DNA from: Pelagibacteraceae bacterium AG-345-F21
GTDB taxonomy: Bacteria; Pseudomonadota; Alphaproteobacteria; Pelagibacterales; Pelagibacteraceae
Direction of reading: 5' to 3'
DNA length: 64,000 bases
Assembly: GCA_003281795.1 (NCBI GenBank)
Contig: QCAW01000004.1
Coordinates: forward strand, 1 to 64,000
Position 1 is the first letter of the stretch, and every line of letters begins with the position of its first letter. The translations under genes and the position numbers were made by a program. Shown piece by piece: positions 1-7,929 of this stretch. The notes under the pieces were generated by a model that saw nothing but the letters and a program-made list of their open reading frames with translations, had not been told where the DNA came from and searched no databases.

Positions 1-1
1 G

Positions 2-742
2 CATTCTTATTTTCAACAAAAAAATATTCCTTTTGGATCAGTTATGAGCAAAGTTTGGAATAAAAAAATATTTAAAAATATTCAAGAAAAAGTAGATTTA
101 GCCTCAAAATCTCTCGCAGAAGAAAGAGGAGCATGTCCCGATGCTGAGGAATATGGCATTAAAGAAAGATTTTCTAATAAAACTGCGATAGCGCCTACAG
201 CTTCAATCTCAATAATTTGTGGTGGTTCTTCGCCAGGTATTGAGCCTATTGCAGCTAACAGCTTTACTCATAAAACTTTATCTGGATCTTTCAATGTAAG
301 AAATAAATATCTTAAAAAAGTTCTACAAAAACACAATAAAGATACTGATGAAATATGGTCAACGATTACAACCAATCAAGGCTCAGTTTCCCATCTAGAT
401 TTTTTAACACCTGATGAGAAAGATACTTTTAAAACTGCATTTGAAATAGATCAAAGATGGATCGTTGAATTAGGAGCAGATAGAACCCCACATATCTCTC
501 AAGCACAATCAATAAATGTTTTTGTGCCAGCAGATATTCATAAAAGAGAACTTCACGATATTCATTTTCAAGCATGGAAAAAAGGTTTAAAAAGCCTTTA
601 CTATTGCAGATCTAAATCTATTCAAAGAGCGGAAAATGTAACAGCAGGATCATCAACAGATGTGACGAAAAATGTTTATTCGAAATCGAATGAATCAAAT
701 AATAAAGATAATAACTATGAGGAGTGTCTATCATGTCAGTAG
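2..742 (+). CDS. nrdA: Ribonucleoside-diphosphate reductase alpha subunit, C-terminal part (5' end outside window)
   Basis: This is the large subunit of class I ribonucleotide reductase, which reduces ribonucleoside diphosphates to deoxyribonucleotides in the cytoplasm. The frame is open from base 2, so only the last 246 codons are present and the ATG at 44 is internal. Visible family features are the PTASIS stretch near residue 66, the segment around DRTPHISQAQSINVF, and the tail ending ECLSCQ. That CxxC tail is the mobile cysteine pair which re-reduces the active site in this family. The gene overlaps the start of nrdB by 10 nt, as expected for a co-transcribed alpha/beta pair. The N-terminal ATP cone and most of the barrel cannot be judged. 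Confidence 0.95.
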   Translation, partial: HSYFQQKNIPFGSVMSKVWNKKIFKNIQEKVDLASKSLAEERGACPDAEEYGIKERFSNKTAIAPTASISIICGGSSPGIEPIAANSFTHKTLSGSFNVRNKYLKKVLQKHNKDTDEIWSTITTNQGSVSHLDFLTPDEKDTFKTAFEIDQRWIVELGADRTPHISQAQSINVFVPADIHKRELHDIHFQAWKKGLKSLYYCRSKSIQRAENVTAGSSTDVTKNVYSKSNESNNKDNNYEECLSCQ

Positions 743-1740
743 CAGAAAAAGTTAAGCCAGGAATAATTCAACCAAAAAAAATGGGTTTGCTTGTTGAGAA
801 CCCAGTTTATAAACCTTTTAGATATCCATGGTGTTATGATGCGTGGTTAACTCAACAAAGAATTCATTGGTTACCAGAAGAAGTTCCTTTAGGTGATGAT
901 GTTAGAGACTGGCAAAAAAATTTAACAAAAGAGGAAAAAAACTTATTAACTCATATATTTAGATTTTTTACTCAAGCTGATGTGGAAGTTAACAACTGTT
1001 ACTTAAGGCATTACACTACTGTATTTAAACCAACAGAAGTTTTAATGATGATGACTGCTTTTGCTGCGATGGAAACTGTTCATATTGCTGCTTATTCACA
1101 TCTTTTAGATACAATTGGAATGCCTGAAACTGAATACTCAGCTTTTTTACAGTACAAGGAAATGAAAGATAAGTATGATTACATGCAGGGTTTCGATGTT
1201 AAATCAAAACATAATATAGCAATGACAATGGCTGTATTTTCTGCATTTACAGAAGGTCTTCAGTTATTTGCGAGTTTTGCAATACTCTTAAACTTTCCTA
1301 GATTTAATAAAATGAAAGGGATGGGCCAAATTGTTACTTGGTCGGTCAGAGACGAAACGTTGCATTGTAATTCTATGATTAGATTGTTTAGAGATTTTAT
1401 TAAAGAAGAACCTCAAATCTGGAACGATAAGCTTAAAAAAGAGATAGTTGATGCTTGCAAAACTATTGTAACTCACGAAGATGCATTTATTGATTTAGCT
1501 TTTCAAATGGGTCCTTTAGAAGGTTTAACTGCAAATGAAATTAAGCAATACATTAGATTTATTGGAAACAGAAGGCTGGAACAGTTGGGCCTTGATCCAA
1601 TTTATGATGTTAAAAAGAACCCTTTAACATGGCTAGACACAATGCTTAATGGTGTTGAACACATGAATTTCTTTGAAGGTAGAGCTACAGAATATTCTAA
1701 AGCTTCTACACGAGGAACTTGGGGTGAAGTTTTTGCTTAA
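733..1740 (+). CDS. nrdB: Ribonucleoside-diphosphate reductase beta subunit
   Basis: This is the small, di-iron/tyrosyl-radical subunit of class I ribonucleotide reductase (335 aa). The start is taken as ATG 733 because GAGGAG at 719-724 lies 8 nt upstream; an in-frame GTG at 724 lies inside that Shine-Dalgarno and is less likely. The iron ligands fall where the E. coli pattern predicts: D83, the E114-x2-H117 pair, E174, and E208-x2-H211 in RDETLHCN. The radical tyrosine corresponds to Y121, seven residues after E114. This suggests a tyrosyl-radical subclass Ia enzyme rather than a radical-free one. It is coupled to nrdA. Confidence 0.96.
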   Translation: MSVAEKVKPGIIQPKKMGLLVENPVYKPFRYPWCYDAWLTQQRIHWLPEEVPLGDDVRDWQKNLTKEEKNLLTHIFRFFTQADVEVNNCYLRHYTTVFKPTEVLMMMTAFAAMETVHIAAYSHLLDTIGMPETEYSAFLQYKEMKDKYDYMQGFDVKSKHNIAMTMAVFSAFTEGLQLFASFAILLNFPRFNKMKGMGQIVTWSVRDETLHCNSMIRLFRDFIKEEPQIWNDKLKKEIVDACKTIVTHEDAFIDLAFQMGPLEGLTANEIKQYIRFIGNRRLEQLGLDPIYDVKKNPLTWLDTMLNGVEHMNFFEGRATEYSKASTRGTWGEVFA

Positions 1741-1792
1741 AATTACATAAAAAACCTAGATTTTATTAACATTTTAAAGATTCACCTTTTAG

Positions 1793-1821
1793 TTGAGTCA
1801 CGGTTACATAATTCTTTTATA
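1793..1821 (+). promoter_or_regulatory. Putative promoter of the proX-proW genes
   Basis: TTGAGT at 1793-1798 and TTTATA at 1816-1821 are separated by 17 nt, matching a sigma70-type -35/-10 arrangement. The site lies in the 127-nt gap between nrdB and the binding-protein gene. A start near 1828 would give a leader of about 40 nt. The assignment is by consensus only. Confidence 0.45.
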
Positions 1822-1824
1822 CAT

Positions 1825-1840
1825 GTTAGCTTTAGCTAAC
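1825..1840. promoter_or_regulatory. Perfect inverted repeat at the expected transcription start of proX
   Basis: GTTAGCT and AGCTAAC (7-nt arms) are separated by TT. The repeat lies just downstream of the putative -10 and covers the expected +1. That is a typical place for a repressor operator, although a short RNA hairpin is also possible. No regulator gene is next to it. Confidence 0.4.
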
Positions 1841-1867
1841 TATTAATTAATAATCATAGGGGGGAAA

Positions 1868-2809
1868 ATGAAACTATTTAAATTATTAGTTGCGTTGTTT
1901 ACCGCAACAGCTATCTCGAGTGCAGCTAATGCCGCAGAAGTTAAAATGGCAAAAGCAAACTGGGATACTGGTTATTTTCAAGCTGAAATATATAAACAAG
2001 CTTTGGAAAAAATGGGACACACTGTAACTGAGCCTAAAGCAATCAAACCTTCAGTGTTTTATGTTGCAGCAGCAGCAGGAGATTTAGACTTATGGGTTAA
2101 CGGTTGGTTTGGAACACACGATAGTTATATCAAAGAAGCCAAAGGAAAAGTTAAGGCCGTTGGTTATGTGATGAAAAAAGGTGGATTACAAGGTTATCTA
2201 GTTGATAAAAAATCAGCTGATAAGTATGGAATCAAAAGTGTAATGGATATTAAAGCAAACGCTAAAGCATGGGACTCTAATGGCGATGGTAAAGCAGACA
2301 TGGTAGCTTGCCCTCCAGGCTGGGGTTGTGAAAAGCAAATTACAAAACACTTTGCTGAACTAGGTTTAGGCGATTTTATCAACCCAGTGCAAGCAGACTA
2401 CTCTGCTTCTATGGCGGACGTTGTTGCTAAATATAAAAATGGAAAACCTGTATTATTTTATACATGGACACCTAATTGGACTGTTGGTGCTTTAAAACTT
2501 GGTTCTGACGTTGTATGGATTGAAGTTCCTTACAGCCAAACTAAAAAAGTTAGTGTACCGAATGCAACAAAATCTAAAATAAATATGGGTTTTGGAGCTG
2601 ACGATATACGACCAGCTGCTAATGCTGATTTCCTTAAAGCGAATAAAGATATTGCGAAAATGCTTAAAAAGGCATCAATTCCTTTATCTGATATTGCTGC
2701 CCAAAACATGAAAATGAACGCGGGTGAAAAAAGTGAAAGAGCTATTAGAAAACACGCTGCTGCTTGGATAAAAGCAAATCAGAGTACTTTCGATAGTTGG
2801 TTGAAGTAA
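1868..2809 (+). CDS. proX: ABC transporter substrate-binding protein, glycine betaine/proline (ProX/OpuAC) family
   Basis: This is a periplasmic solute-binding protein of 313 aa. A cleavable signal peptide is evident (MKLFKLLVALFTATA then SSAANA|AE). The mature part has the ProX-type layout with many tryptophans and tyrosines (WVNGWFGTHDSY, PPGWGCEKQ, FYTWTPNWTVG) that in this family form the aromatic box for quaternary amines. A strong AGGGGGG ribosome site at 1858-1864 precedes the ATG, which fits the high expression of binding proteins in SAR11. The likely ligand is glycine betaine or a related osmolyte or methylated amine; the exact substrate cannot be read from sequence. The permease follows 13 nt later. 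Confidence 0.88.
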   Translation: MKLFKLLVALFTATAISSAANAAEVKMAKANWDTGYFQAEIYKQALEKMGHTVTEPKAIKPSVFYVAAAAGDLDLWVNGWFGTHDSYIKEAKGKVKAVGYVMKKGGLQGYLVDKKSADKYGIKSVMDIKANAKAWDSNGDGKADMVACPPGWGCEKQITKHFAELGLGDFINPVQADYSASMADVVAKYKNGKPVLFYTWTPNWTVGALKLGSDVVWIEVPYSQTKKVSVPNATKSKINMGFGADDIRPAANADFLKANKDIAKMLKKASIPLSDIAAQNMKMNAGEKSERAIRKHAAAWIKANQSTFDSWLK

Positions 2810-2822
2810 CAACTAAGTTTAA

Positions 2823-3689
2823 GTGAACTTAAAAGTTGCACCATCTGACTACGAAATTTACATTCCGATAGCAGAGTGGATTGAAAGAAATATTAAAGAG
2901 TGGTTGTTTATGCAACGACCACTCTTTAAAAAACTTTCAGCACCAATTGATGCTGTTTTAAACGGATTAGATAGTCTTTTTAATTTTATTCCTTTTCCAA
3001 TCGTAATTTTAATATTTGCGTATTTTGCTTTTAAAACAAATGGAATTAAATTTGCAATAGTTTCATCTCTAGCTTTGATTTCAATAGATCTGGTTGACTT
3101 ATGGCAAGAGGCAATGACGACTTTGGCAATGATTTTTACCGCTGTAATTTTTTGTATGATTATTGGTATTCCCTTAGGCATTGCAGCGTCGAGAAGTATC
3201 GTATTCGAAACTATTTTAAGACCTATTTTAGATGTTATGCAAACCATACCAAGTTTTGTTTATTTAATTCCAGTTGTAATGTTGTTTGGTGTAGGTTTGG
3301 TACCTGGCGTTGTAGCAACAATTATTTTTGCCCTACCTCCTATTGTTCGTTTAACTAATCTTGGAATAAGACAAGTAGGAAAAGGGTTTAAAGAAGCAGG
3401 AGCCAGTTTAGGATTAAACAGGTTTTTAATATTACGAAAAATTGAAATACCCTTAGCACTCAAAACAATAATGGCAGGAGTAAATCAAACTCTTATGTTA
3501 GCTTTATCAATGGTTGTAATAGCTGCTTTAATTGGAGCTGGAGGGCTAGGATTAACTGTATATGTTGCTTTAGGAAGACTTGATATTGGGGCGGCAGTAA
3601 TAGGTGGAACCGGCATTGTAATATTAGCGATTGTTTTGGACAGAATAACCCAAAAAATTATCCCTCAAGAAGATATTAAAGGAAGATAA
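2823..3689 (+). CDS. proW: ABC transporter permease, ProW family
   Basis: This inner-membrane permease (288 aa) partners the preceding binding protein. The N-terminus (IPIAEWIERNIKEW, then RPLFKKLSAPID) resembles the cytoplasmic lead-in of ProW proteins, which supports the GTG start at 2823 over the internal ATG at 2910. Several hydrophobic spans follow, with the permease EAA-type loop around GASLGLNRFLILRKIEIP near residues 194-211. It ends at a hairpin shared with a convergent gene. No ATP-binding subunit (ProV) lies next to it: nrdB is upstream and a minus-strand gene is downstream. The ATPase must be encoded elsewhere or be shared. Confidence 0.88.
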   Translation: MNLKVAPSDYEIYIPIAEWIERNIKEWLFMQRPLFKKLSAPIDAVLNGLDSLFNFIPFPIVILIFAYFAFKTNGIKFAIVSSLALISIDLVDLWQEAMTTLAMIFTAVIFCMIIGIPLGIAASRSIVFETILRPILDVMQTIPSFVYLIPVVMLFGVGLVPGVVATIIFALPPIVRLTNLGIRQVGKGFKEAGASLGLNRFLILRKIEIPLALKTIMAGVNQTLMLALSMVVIAALIGAGGLGLTVYVALGRLDIGAAVIGGTGIVILAIVLDRITQKIIPQEDIKGR

Positions 3690-3691
3690 AG

Positions 3692-3715
3692 TTTAGTTTA
3701 ATTAATCAAACTAAA
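3692..3715. terminator. Terminator-like stem-loop between convergent genes
   Basis: TTTAGTTT at 3692-3699 and AAACTAAA at 3708-3715 form an 8-bp stem with an 8-nt loop. It sits between the proW stop and the 3' end of the minus-strand membrane gene and overlaps that gene's stop. It is A/T-only apart from two G-C pairs, with short A/T runs on both sides. It may serve both directions. Confidence 0.45.
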
Positions 3716-3880
3716 AAATTTCAATAAAACTAATACTATTCCAAATATTATTGCCCAAACTAACCACGGCCCGTATAGTTTTAAACCAGACTCTTTACCA
3801 ATACCTTTCCAAGGCATAAAAGTATAAGTTGCTAATGTAACTAAAATTAAAAACAGAAGAACGTTGGTTAGAGAGACCAT
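3698..3880 (-). CDS. Small two-helix membrane protein, unknown function
   Basis: A 60-aa protein with two hydrophobic helices (about residues 4-22 and 38-57) separated by a short polar loop containing MPWKGIGKESGLK. Its ATG overlaps the stop of the citrate synthase-like gene in a TAATG arrangement, so it is probably translationally coupled to it. I recognise no family. The coupling, the clean two-span pattern and its place at the end of the operon make it a credible gene. A regulatory or transport role connected with the methylcitrate enzymes is only a guess. Confidence 0.6.
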   Translation of the reverse strand: MVSLTNVLLFLILVTLATYTFMPWKGIGKESGLKLYGPWLVWAIIFGIVLVLLKFFSLIN

Positions 3881-5004
3881 TATCTTTGATTTAAAAGCAT
3901 TACTTCTCTTACTTCCTCACCTTTATATTTTGAAAGTGGTCTAATTAATTTATTAGAATTATGTTGTTCCATTATGTGAGCTGACCAGCCAGTTATTCTA
4001 GACATTACAAAAATGGGCGTATAAAAATCAATATCTATACCCATCATGTAATAAGTAGGCCCACAGGGAAAATCTACATTAGGGTGAATATTTTTTCTCT
4101 CTAACATAACTTTTTCTAAAATTTCATACATTTTTGTGTATTTTTCTTTTTTAAGAAGTTTGGCGACTTTAAACATGTAATGCTTCATTGTTGGAACTCT
4201 TGAGTCTCCAGTTCTGTACACTCTGTGCCCAAATCCCATTACTACTTTTTTTTTGGACAAAGCATTTTCAATCCATTTTTTTGCTTTTTCAGGTTTTCCT
4301 ATTTCTTTCATCATATGCATTACAGCTTCGTTTGCACCACCGTGAAGCGGCCCTTTTAACGATGCAATTGCTCCAGTTATAGCTCCGTGGAGGTCAGATA
4401 AACTGCTTGTAATAGTTCTAGCAGTGAAAGTAGATACATTAAAACTATGTTCTGCATAAAGAATTAAAGAAATATCAAATGCTCTTACTATTTCTTTGTC
4501 TGGAACTTTATCAAACATCATTTTAAAAAAATTTTCTGCAAATGAGAGCTTTTTACTTGGTGCTATTATCTTTTTACCTTTTCTAGATCTAAAGTAAGCA
4601 GCTATAGCAGTAGGAGTTTTGGCAAAAATTCTCATAGCTTTTCTCATATTAGCTTTAGGGGAATTATCTCTAGTGTCTTTATCCTCTAAACTCATAAGAC
4701 TTACACACGTTCTAATCACATCCATTGGGTGAGCATTTTTTGGCATTTTCTTAATATCGTTTAAAATTTGTTTAGAGAGCTTTCTTTCTGCTTTTTCATC
4801 TTTAATAAATTTTTTAAGCTGTTTTTTATTTGGAAGTTCACCATGTAAAACTAAGTATGCGACTTCCTCAAAATCACATTTGTCGCATAATTCTTGAACA
4901 GTATAACCCCTATATGTGAGCGTGCTTAGTTCTGGAACAACATGAGAAATTGTTGTTTCATCTACTACAATACCTAATAACCCTTTTTTAATTTCTTCGT
5001 TCAT
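3880..5004 (-). CDS. prpC: Citrate synthase family protein, probably 2-methylcitrate synthase
   Basis: This 374-aa enzyme condenses an acyl-CoA with oxaloacetate. Citrate synthase hallmarks are present: the PLHGGANEAVM active-site segment, GFGHRVYRTGDSR, and the C-terminal SAHIMEQHNSNKLIRP. The length and single catalytic domain match the shorter PrpC type. Its start overlaps the stop of the methylisocitrate lyase gene (TAATG), which argues for 2-methylcitrate synthase in propionyl-CoA degradation rather than the Krebs-cycle citrate synthase. No prpD or acnD lies in the window, so dehydration of methylcitrate must be done by enzymes encoded elsewhere. Specificity for propionyl-CoA over acetyl-CoA is inferred from context. 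Confidence 0.85.
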   Translation of the reverse strand: MNEEIKKGLLGIVVDETTISHVVPELSTLTYRGYTVQELCDKCDFEEVAYLVLHGELPNKKQLKKFIKDEKAERKLSKQILNDIKKMPKNAHPMDVIRTCVSLMSLEDKDTRDNSPKANMRKAMRIFAKTPTAIAAYFRSRKGKKIIAPSKKLSFAENFFKMMFDKVPDKEIVRAFDISLILYAEHSFNVSTFTARTITSSLSDLHGAITGAIASLKGPLHGGANEAVMHMMKEIGKPEKAKKWIENALSKKKVVMGFGHRVYRTGDSRVPTMKHYMFKVAKLLKKEKYTKMYEILEKVMLERKNIHPNVDFPCGPTYYMMGIDIDFYTPIFVMSRITGWSAHIMEQHNSNKLIRPLSKYKGEEVREVMLLNQR

Positions 5005-5900
5005 TATTCGTGTCCTTCTGTAGAAAAATCTGTAATTTTTTTTCCTGGCGTATTGTACTTCTCATATTCTACTAACTCATACAACCTTTTTCTAGTTTGC
5101 ATTTTGTCTATAATATTATTTTGGTGCCCATCGTTAAATATTATTTTTAAACCATTTTCTACATTTTTCATGGCTAACCTTTGTGAAGTAACAGGATAAA
5201 TAACCAAATTATATCCTAAATTTTCTAATTCAGTTTTATCCAATAATTTTGATTTACCAAATTCGGTCATATTAGCTAATAAAAAACCCTTGGAAACTTT
5301 TCTAACTTTTTCAAACTCACTTTCATCTTTCATGGCTTCAGGAAAAATCATATCTGCTCCAGCGTTTTCATAAGCTTTGATACGTTCAAGCGTTTTATTA
5401 ATACCTTCAACCGTATTCGCGTCAGTTCTGACAATAATTAAAAAATTATTATCTTTCCTAGCTTTGACACTTTCTTTAATTTTACTCACCATTTCTTCTT
5501 GAGAAATAAGTTCTTTATTATCTAAATGACCACATCTTTTTTCAGCTATTTGATCTTCAATATGACAGCCAGCTAAACCTTTATCTTCAAAAGTTTTAAT
5601 TGTTTTTGCACAGTTTTTAAAGCCAGTGTCAGCATCAACTATAGTTGGTAGATCAGTAACTCTAGAAATTTGGCCTGATCTATAACTAACTTGTTCTAAA
5701 GTTGTTAGACCTATATCAGGTAGACCTAAGTCATTCGACATAACACCTCCAGATATATAAACACCATCAAATCCGATTTCAGCAATTAATTTTGCACATA
5801 ATGGATTGTAAGCACCTGGAAATCTCAGAAGTTTTTTTGATTGTAATTTTTTTACAAAATCTAATCTTTTTTCAGAACTATTCTTTTTAGTAAAATGCAT
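5004..5900 (-). CDS. prpB: Methylisocitrate lyase (isocitrate lyase/PEP mutase superfamily)
   Basis: This 298-aa enzyme cleaves 2-methylisocitrate to pyruvate and succinate, the last step of the methylcitrate cycle. The superfamily signature KRCGH is at residues 121-125, with catalytic C123, and the metal-binding DADTGF is at 89-94. The IEDQ segment at 114-117 is also typical. The length fits PrpB rather than the much longer glyoxylate-cycle isocitrate lyase. It is the first gene of a three-gene minus-strand unit with the citrate synthase-like gene and the small membrane gene. Related PEP mutase-type enzymes are the alternative, but the neighbour makes PrpB most likely. Confidence 0.9.
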   Translation of the reverse strand: MHFTKKNSSEKRLDFVKKLQSKKLLRFPGAYNPLCAKLIAEIGFDGVYISGGVMSNDLGLPDIGLTTLEQVSYRSGQISRVTDLPTIVDADTGFKNCAKTIKTFEDKGLAGCHIEDQIAEKRCGHLDNKELISQEEMVSKIKESVKARKDNNFLIIVRTDANTVEGINKTLERIKAYENAGADMIFPEAMKDESEFEKVRKVSKGFLLANMTEFGKSKLLDKTELENLGYNLVIYPVTSQRLAMKNVENGLKIIFNDGHQNNIIDKMQTRKRLYELVEYEKYNTPGKKITDFSTEGHE

Positions 5901-5943
5901 GTGAAAAGTTTATATTAAAGTGGTAGGCAAAAATCAAAGGCTA

Positions 5944-6543
5944 TTATTTAAATAGAATAAATATCCCTGTTAAAACCAATAAAAAGGCTAGCAAGTATTC
6001 GACTATTTTTTTTGTTTTAACATTTCCTACAAATTTTCTTAATCCACTTCCAAATAGAGCCCAAAGACAAATTGTTGGAAAACAAATTACTGCTGCAGTA
6101 ATAGTAACAAAAGCAACTCCAATAAAAATATTTTCTTCACTTGGAAAAAAACCCGAAGCAACTGTTATAGCTATTGACCAAGCTTTCGGATTTATAAATT
6201 GAAACAATGAAGCTTCATAAAATCTTAAAGGTCTTCCAGTTTCTTTTTGCGTCATGCTAAATGAACCTATCATTTTCCAACCTAAGTAAATCAAATACAA
6301 GAAGCATAAAATTTTCATATAAAATTGAATTCCAGGATAAAGAAGAAATAGATTTGCCAGCCCAAAACAAGTCAGCCCTATTTGCACAATGTGACCCAAA
6401 GGTATTCCTAAGGCGTGAGGTAAAGTTCTTATAAAACCAAACTTCATCCCCGAAGCTGTTAGCATGGCGTTATTAGGACCTGGTGTAAAAAACATTGTAA
6501 AATAAAAAGTTGCTAATGCAGAAAAAAGAGCAAAATTTATCAT
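5944..6543 (-). CDS. LysE/RhtB-family amino acid exporter
   Basis: A 199-aa inner-membrane protein with about six hydrophobic spans. The N-terminal family motif FTPGPNNAMLTASG (residues 19-32) and the FINPKAWSIAITVASG motif in the middle are characteristic of LysE/RhtB translocators, which export amino acids or their derivatives. Its ATG overlaps the stop of the upstream HAD phosphatase in an ATGA arrangement, so the two are coupled. The substrate cannot be told from sequence; the similarity pattern suggests a threonine/homoserine- or cysteine-type exporter. Confidence 0.88.
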   Translation of the reverse strand: MINFALFSALATFYFTMFFTPGPNNAMLTASGMKFGFIRTLPHALGIPLGHIVQIGLTCFGLANLFLLYPGIQFYMKILCFLYLIYLGWKMIGSFSMTQKETGRPLRFYEASLFQFINPKAWSIAITVASGFFPSEENIFIGVAFVTITAAVICFPTICLWALFGSGLRKFVGNVKTKKIVEYLLAFLLVLTGIFILFK

Positions 6544-7202
6544 AGATATTTTTCTATTATTTTTTCAAATCCTTCAAAGTCTGAAATTAGTTCATCATGT
6601 TTAATTTCTTTTTCAGTTTTTTCTGTGTATCCGTCTTTTACTAAAATAAATGGTAATTTGGCATTATAAGCTGACATCGCATCAACTTCGCTATCTCCCA
6701 CCATTATTGTTTTTTTTAAATTTCCATTAATTATTTCAACAACGTCCGTTAAATGTCTTGGATCTGGTTTGTTAAAAGCAAAAGTATCTGAACCTGCAAC
6801 ATATTCAAAATATTCATACATTTTTAGTTTCTTTAATAAATCAATAGCTAATTTTTCTTGTTTGTTAGTACAAACCGCCATTGATATATCTTTACTTTTT
6901 GCCCATTCTAAAAATTTCAAAACTCCTTTTAAGGGTTCACTCATATTAGAAATATTCTTAGCGTAAAAATCAATAAATTCTTTTGTCATTTCTTTTTTAG
7001 TTTTTTCGTCTTTAATTTCCTCTTTAAAAGATCTTTGCATCATGATCCATGCTCCTTTACCTGCTAAAGACTTAATATCAGCTAATTTTTTTTCAGTATG
7101 CCCAAACTTTCTCATAACATGATTGTGTGCAGCCATTAAATCTGGTGCAGTATTGACCAAGGTTCCATCTAAATCGAAAAGAATTGTGTAAATTTGAGTC
7201 AT
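6540..7202 (-). CDS. gph: HAD-superfamily hydrolase, phosphoglycolate phosphatase-like
   Basis: A 220-aa cytoplasmic phosphatase of HAD subfamily I. Motif I is [10 protein letters not shown] (nucleophile D10, acid D12), followed by a helical cap, motif II VCTNK, and motif [14 protein letters not shown]. This matches the Gph/PGP-like group, which removes phosphate from 2-phosphoglycolate, but such enzymes are often broad. It is translationally coupled to the LysE-type exporter. It starts about 70 nt from, and divergently to, the GlmU-like gene. Confidence 0.8.
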   Translation of the reverse strand: MTQIYTILFDLDGTLVNTAPDLMAAHNHVMRKFGHTEKKLADIKSLAGKGAWIMMQRSFKEEIKDEKTKKEMTKEFIDFYAKNISNMSEPLKGVLKFLEWAKSKDISMAVCTNKQEKLAIDLLKKLKMYEYFEYVAGSDTFAFNKPDPRHLTDVVEIINGNLKKTIMVGDSEVDAMSAYNAKLPFILVKDGYTEKTEKEIKHDELISDFEGFEKIIEKYL

Positions 7203-7272
7203 TTTTAAAAGTATTAAAAAGAAATATTTTGTGACTTATTTCAGTTACAATATTAATGTAAAGAAAATTTCT

Positions 7273-7929
7273 ATGAATACAAATAATAAATTAAATAAAG
7301 CTAATTCTTATAGACTTTCTCAAGAGCACTTAAGAAATAAAGCATTAAAGAATGGGGTGAATTTGATAGCTCCAGAAACAATTTTTTTATCAAAAGACAC
7401 TTCTTTCGGAAAAAACGTTACGGTTGAACCTTACGTTGTGTTTGGACCAAAAGTAAAAATAGGAGATAATTCCTATATTAAATCCTTTACTCATATTGAA
7501 GGATCTAAAATTGAAAAAAATGTAGTTGTTGGCCCATATTCTAGGTTAAGACCTGGAACTATTTTAAAGAATAATTCCAAAGTAGGAAACTTTGTAGAAA
7601 CAAAAAAAGCAAATATAAATATTAATTCAAAGGTGAATCATCTGTCATATATCGGTGACACCTCAATAGGAAAAAACTCAAATATTGGAGCTGGAACAAT
7701 TACTTGCAACTATGATGGTTTTAAAAAATCAAAAACTAAAATTTCTGATAATGTTTTTGTTGGATCTAACTCCTCAATAGTTGCCCCGGTAAAATTAGAC
7801 TCAGGAAGCATAATTGGGGCTGGATCAGTAATTACTAAAAATGTTAAAAAAAAATCTTTAGCTTTAACTAGATCATCACAAATAGAGGTAAAAAATTACA
7901 AACGATCCAAAAGAAAAGGTAAAAAATAA
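7273..7929 (+). CDS. glmU: GlmU acetyltransferase (left-handed beta-helix) domain protein without the uridyltransferase domain
   Basis: A 218-aa protein equivalent to the C-terminal half of bifunctional GlmU, which acetylates glucosamine-1-phosphate to GlcNAc-1-phosphate. Hexapeptide repeats run through most of it ([35 protein letters not shown]). The conserved [10 protein letters not shown] and [12 protein letters not shown] motifs are the acetyltransferase active-site region. The roughly 230-aa N-terminal nucleotidyltransferase domain is absent: a divergent HAD gene lies directly upstream. The start is taken at ATG 7273; an in-frame GTG at 7231 would add 14 residues with no family similarity. 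The stop overlaps the glmS start (TAATG), placing it in UDP-GlcNAc synthesis. The uridyltransferase must be encoded elsewhere. Confidence 0.85.
   Translation: MNTNNKLNKANSYRLSQEHLRNKALKNGVNLIAPETIFLSKDTSFGKNVTVEPYVVFGPKVKIGDNSYIKSFTHIEGSKIEKNVVVGPYSRLRPGTILKNNSKVGNFVETKKANININSKVNHLSYIGDTSIGKNSNIGAGTITCNYDGFKKSKTKISDNVFVGSNSSIVAPVKLDSGSIIGAGSVITKNVKKKSLALTRSSQIEVKNYKRSKRKGKK

Noticed and set aside
7203-7272. glmS ribozyme or other hexosamine riboswitch
   Set aside because: The gap is too short and A/T-only, with no ribozyme core, and glmS overlaps the preceding gene.
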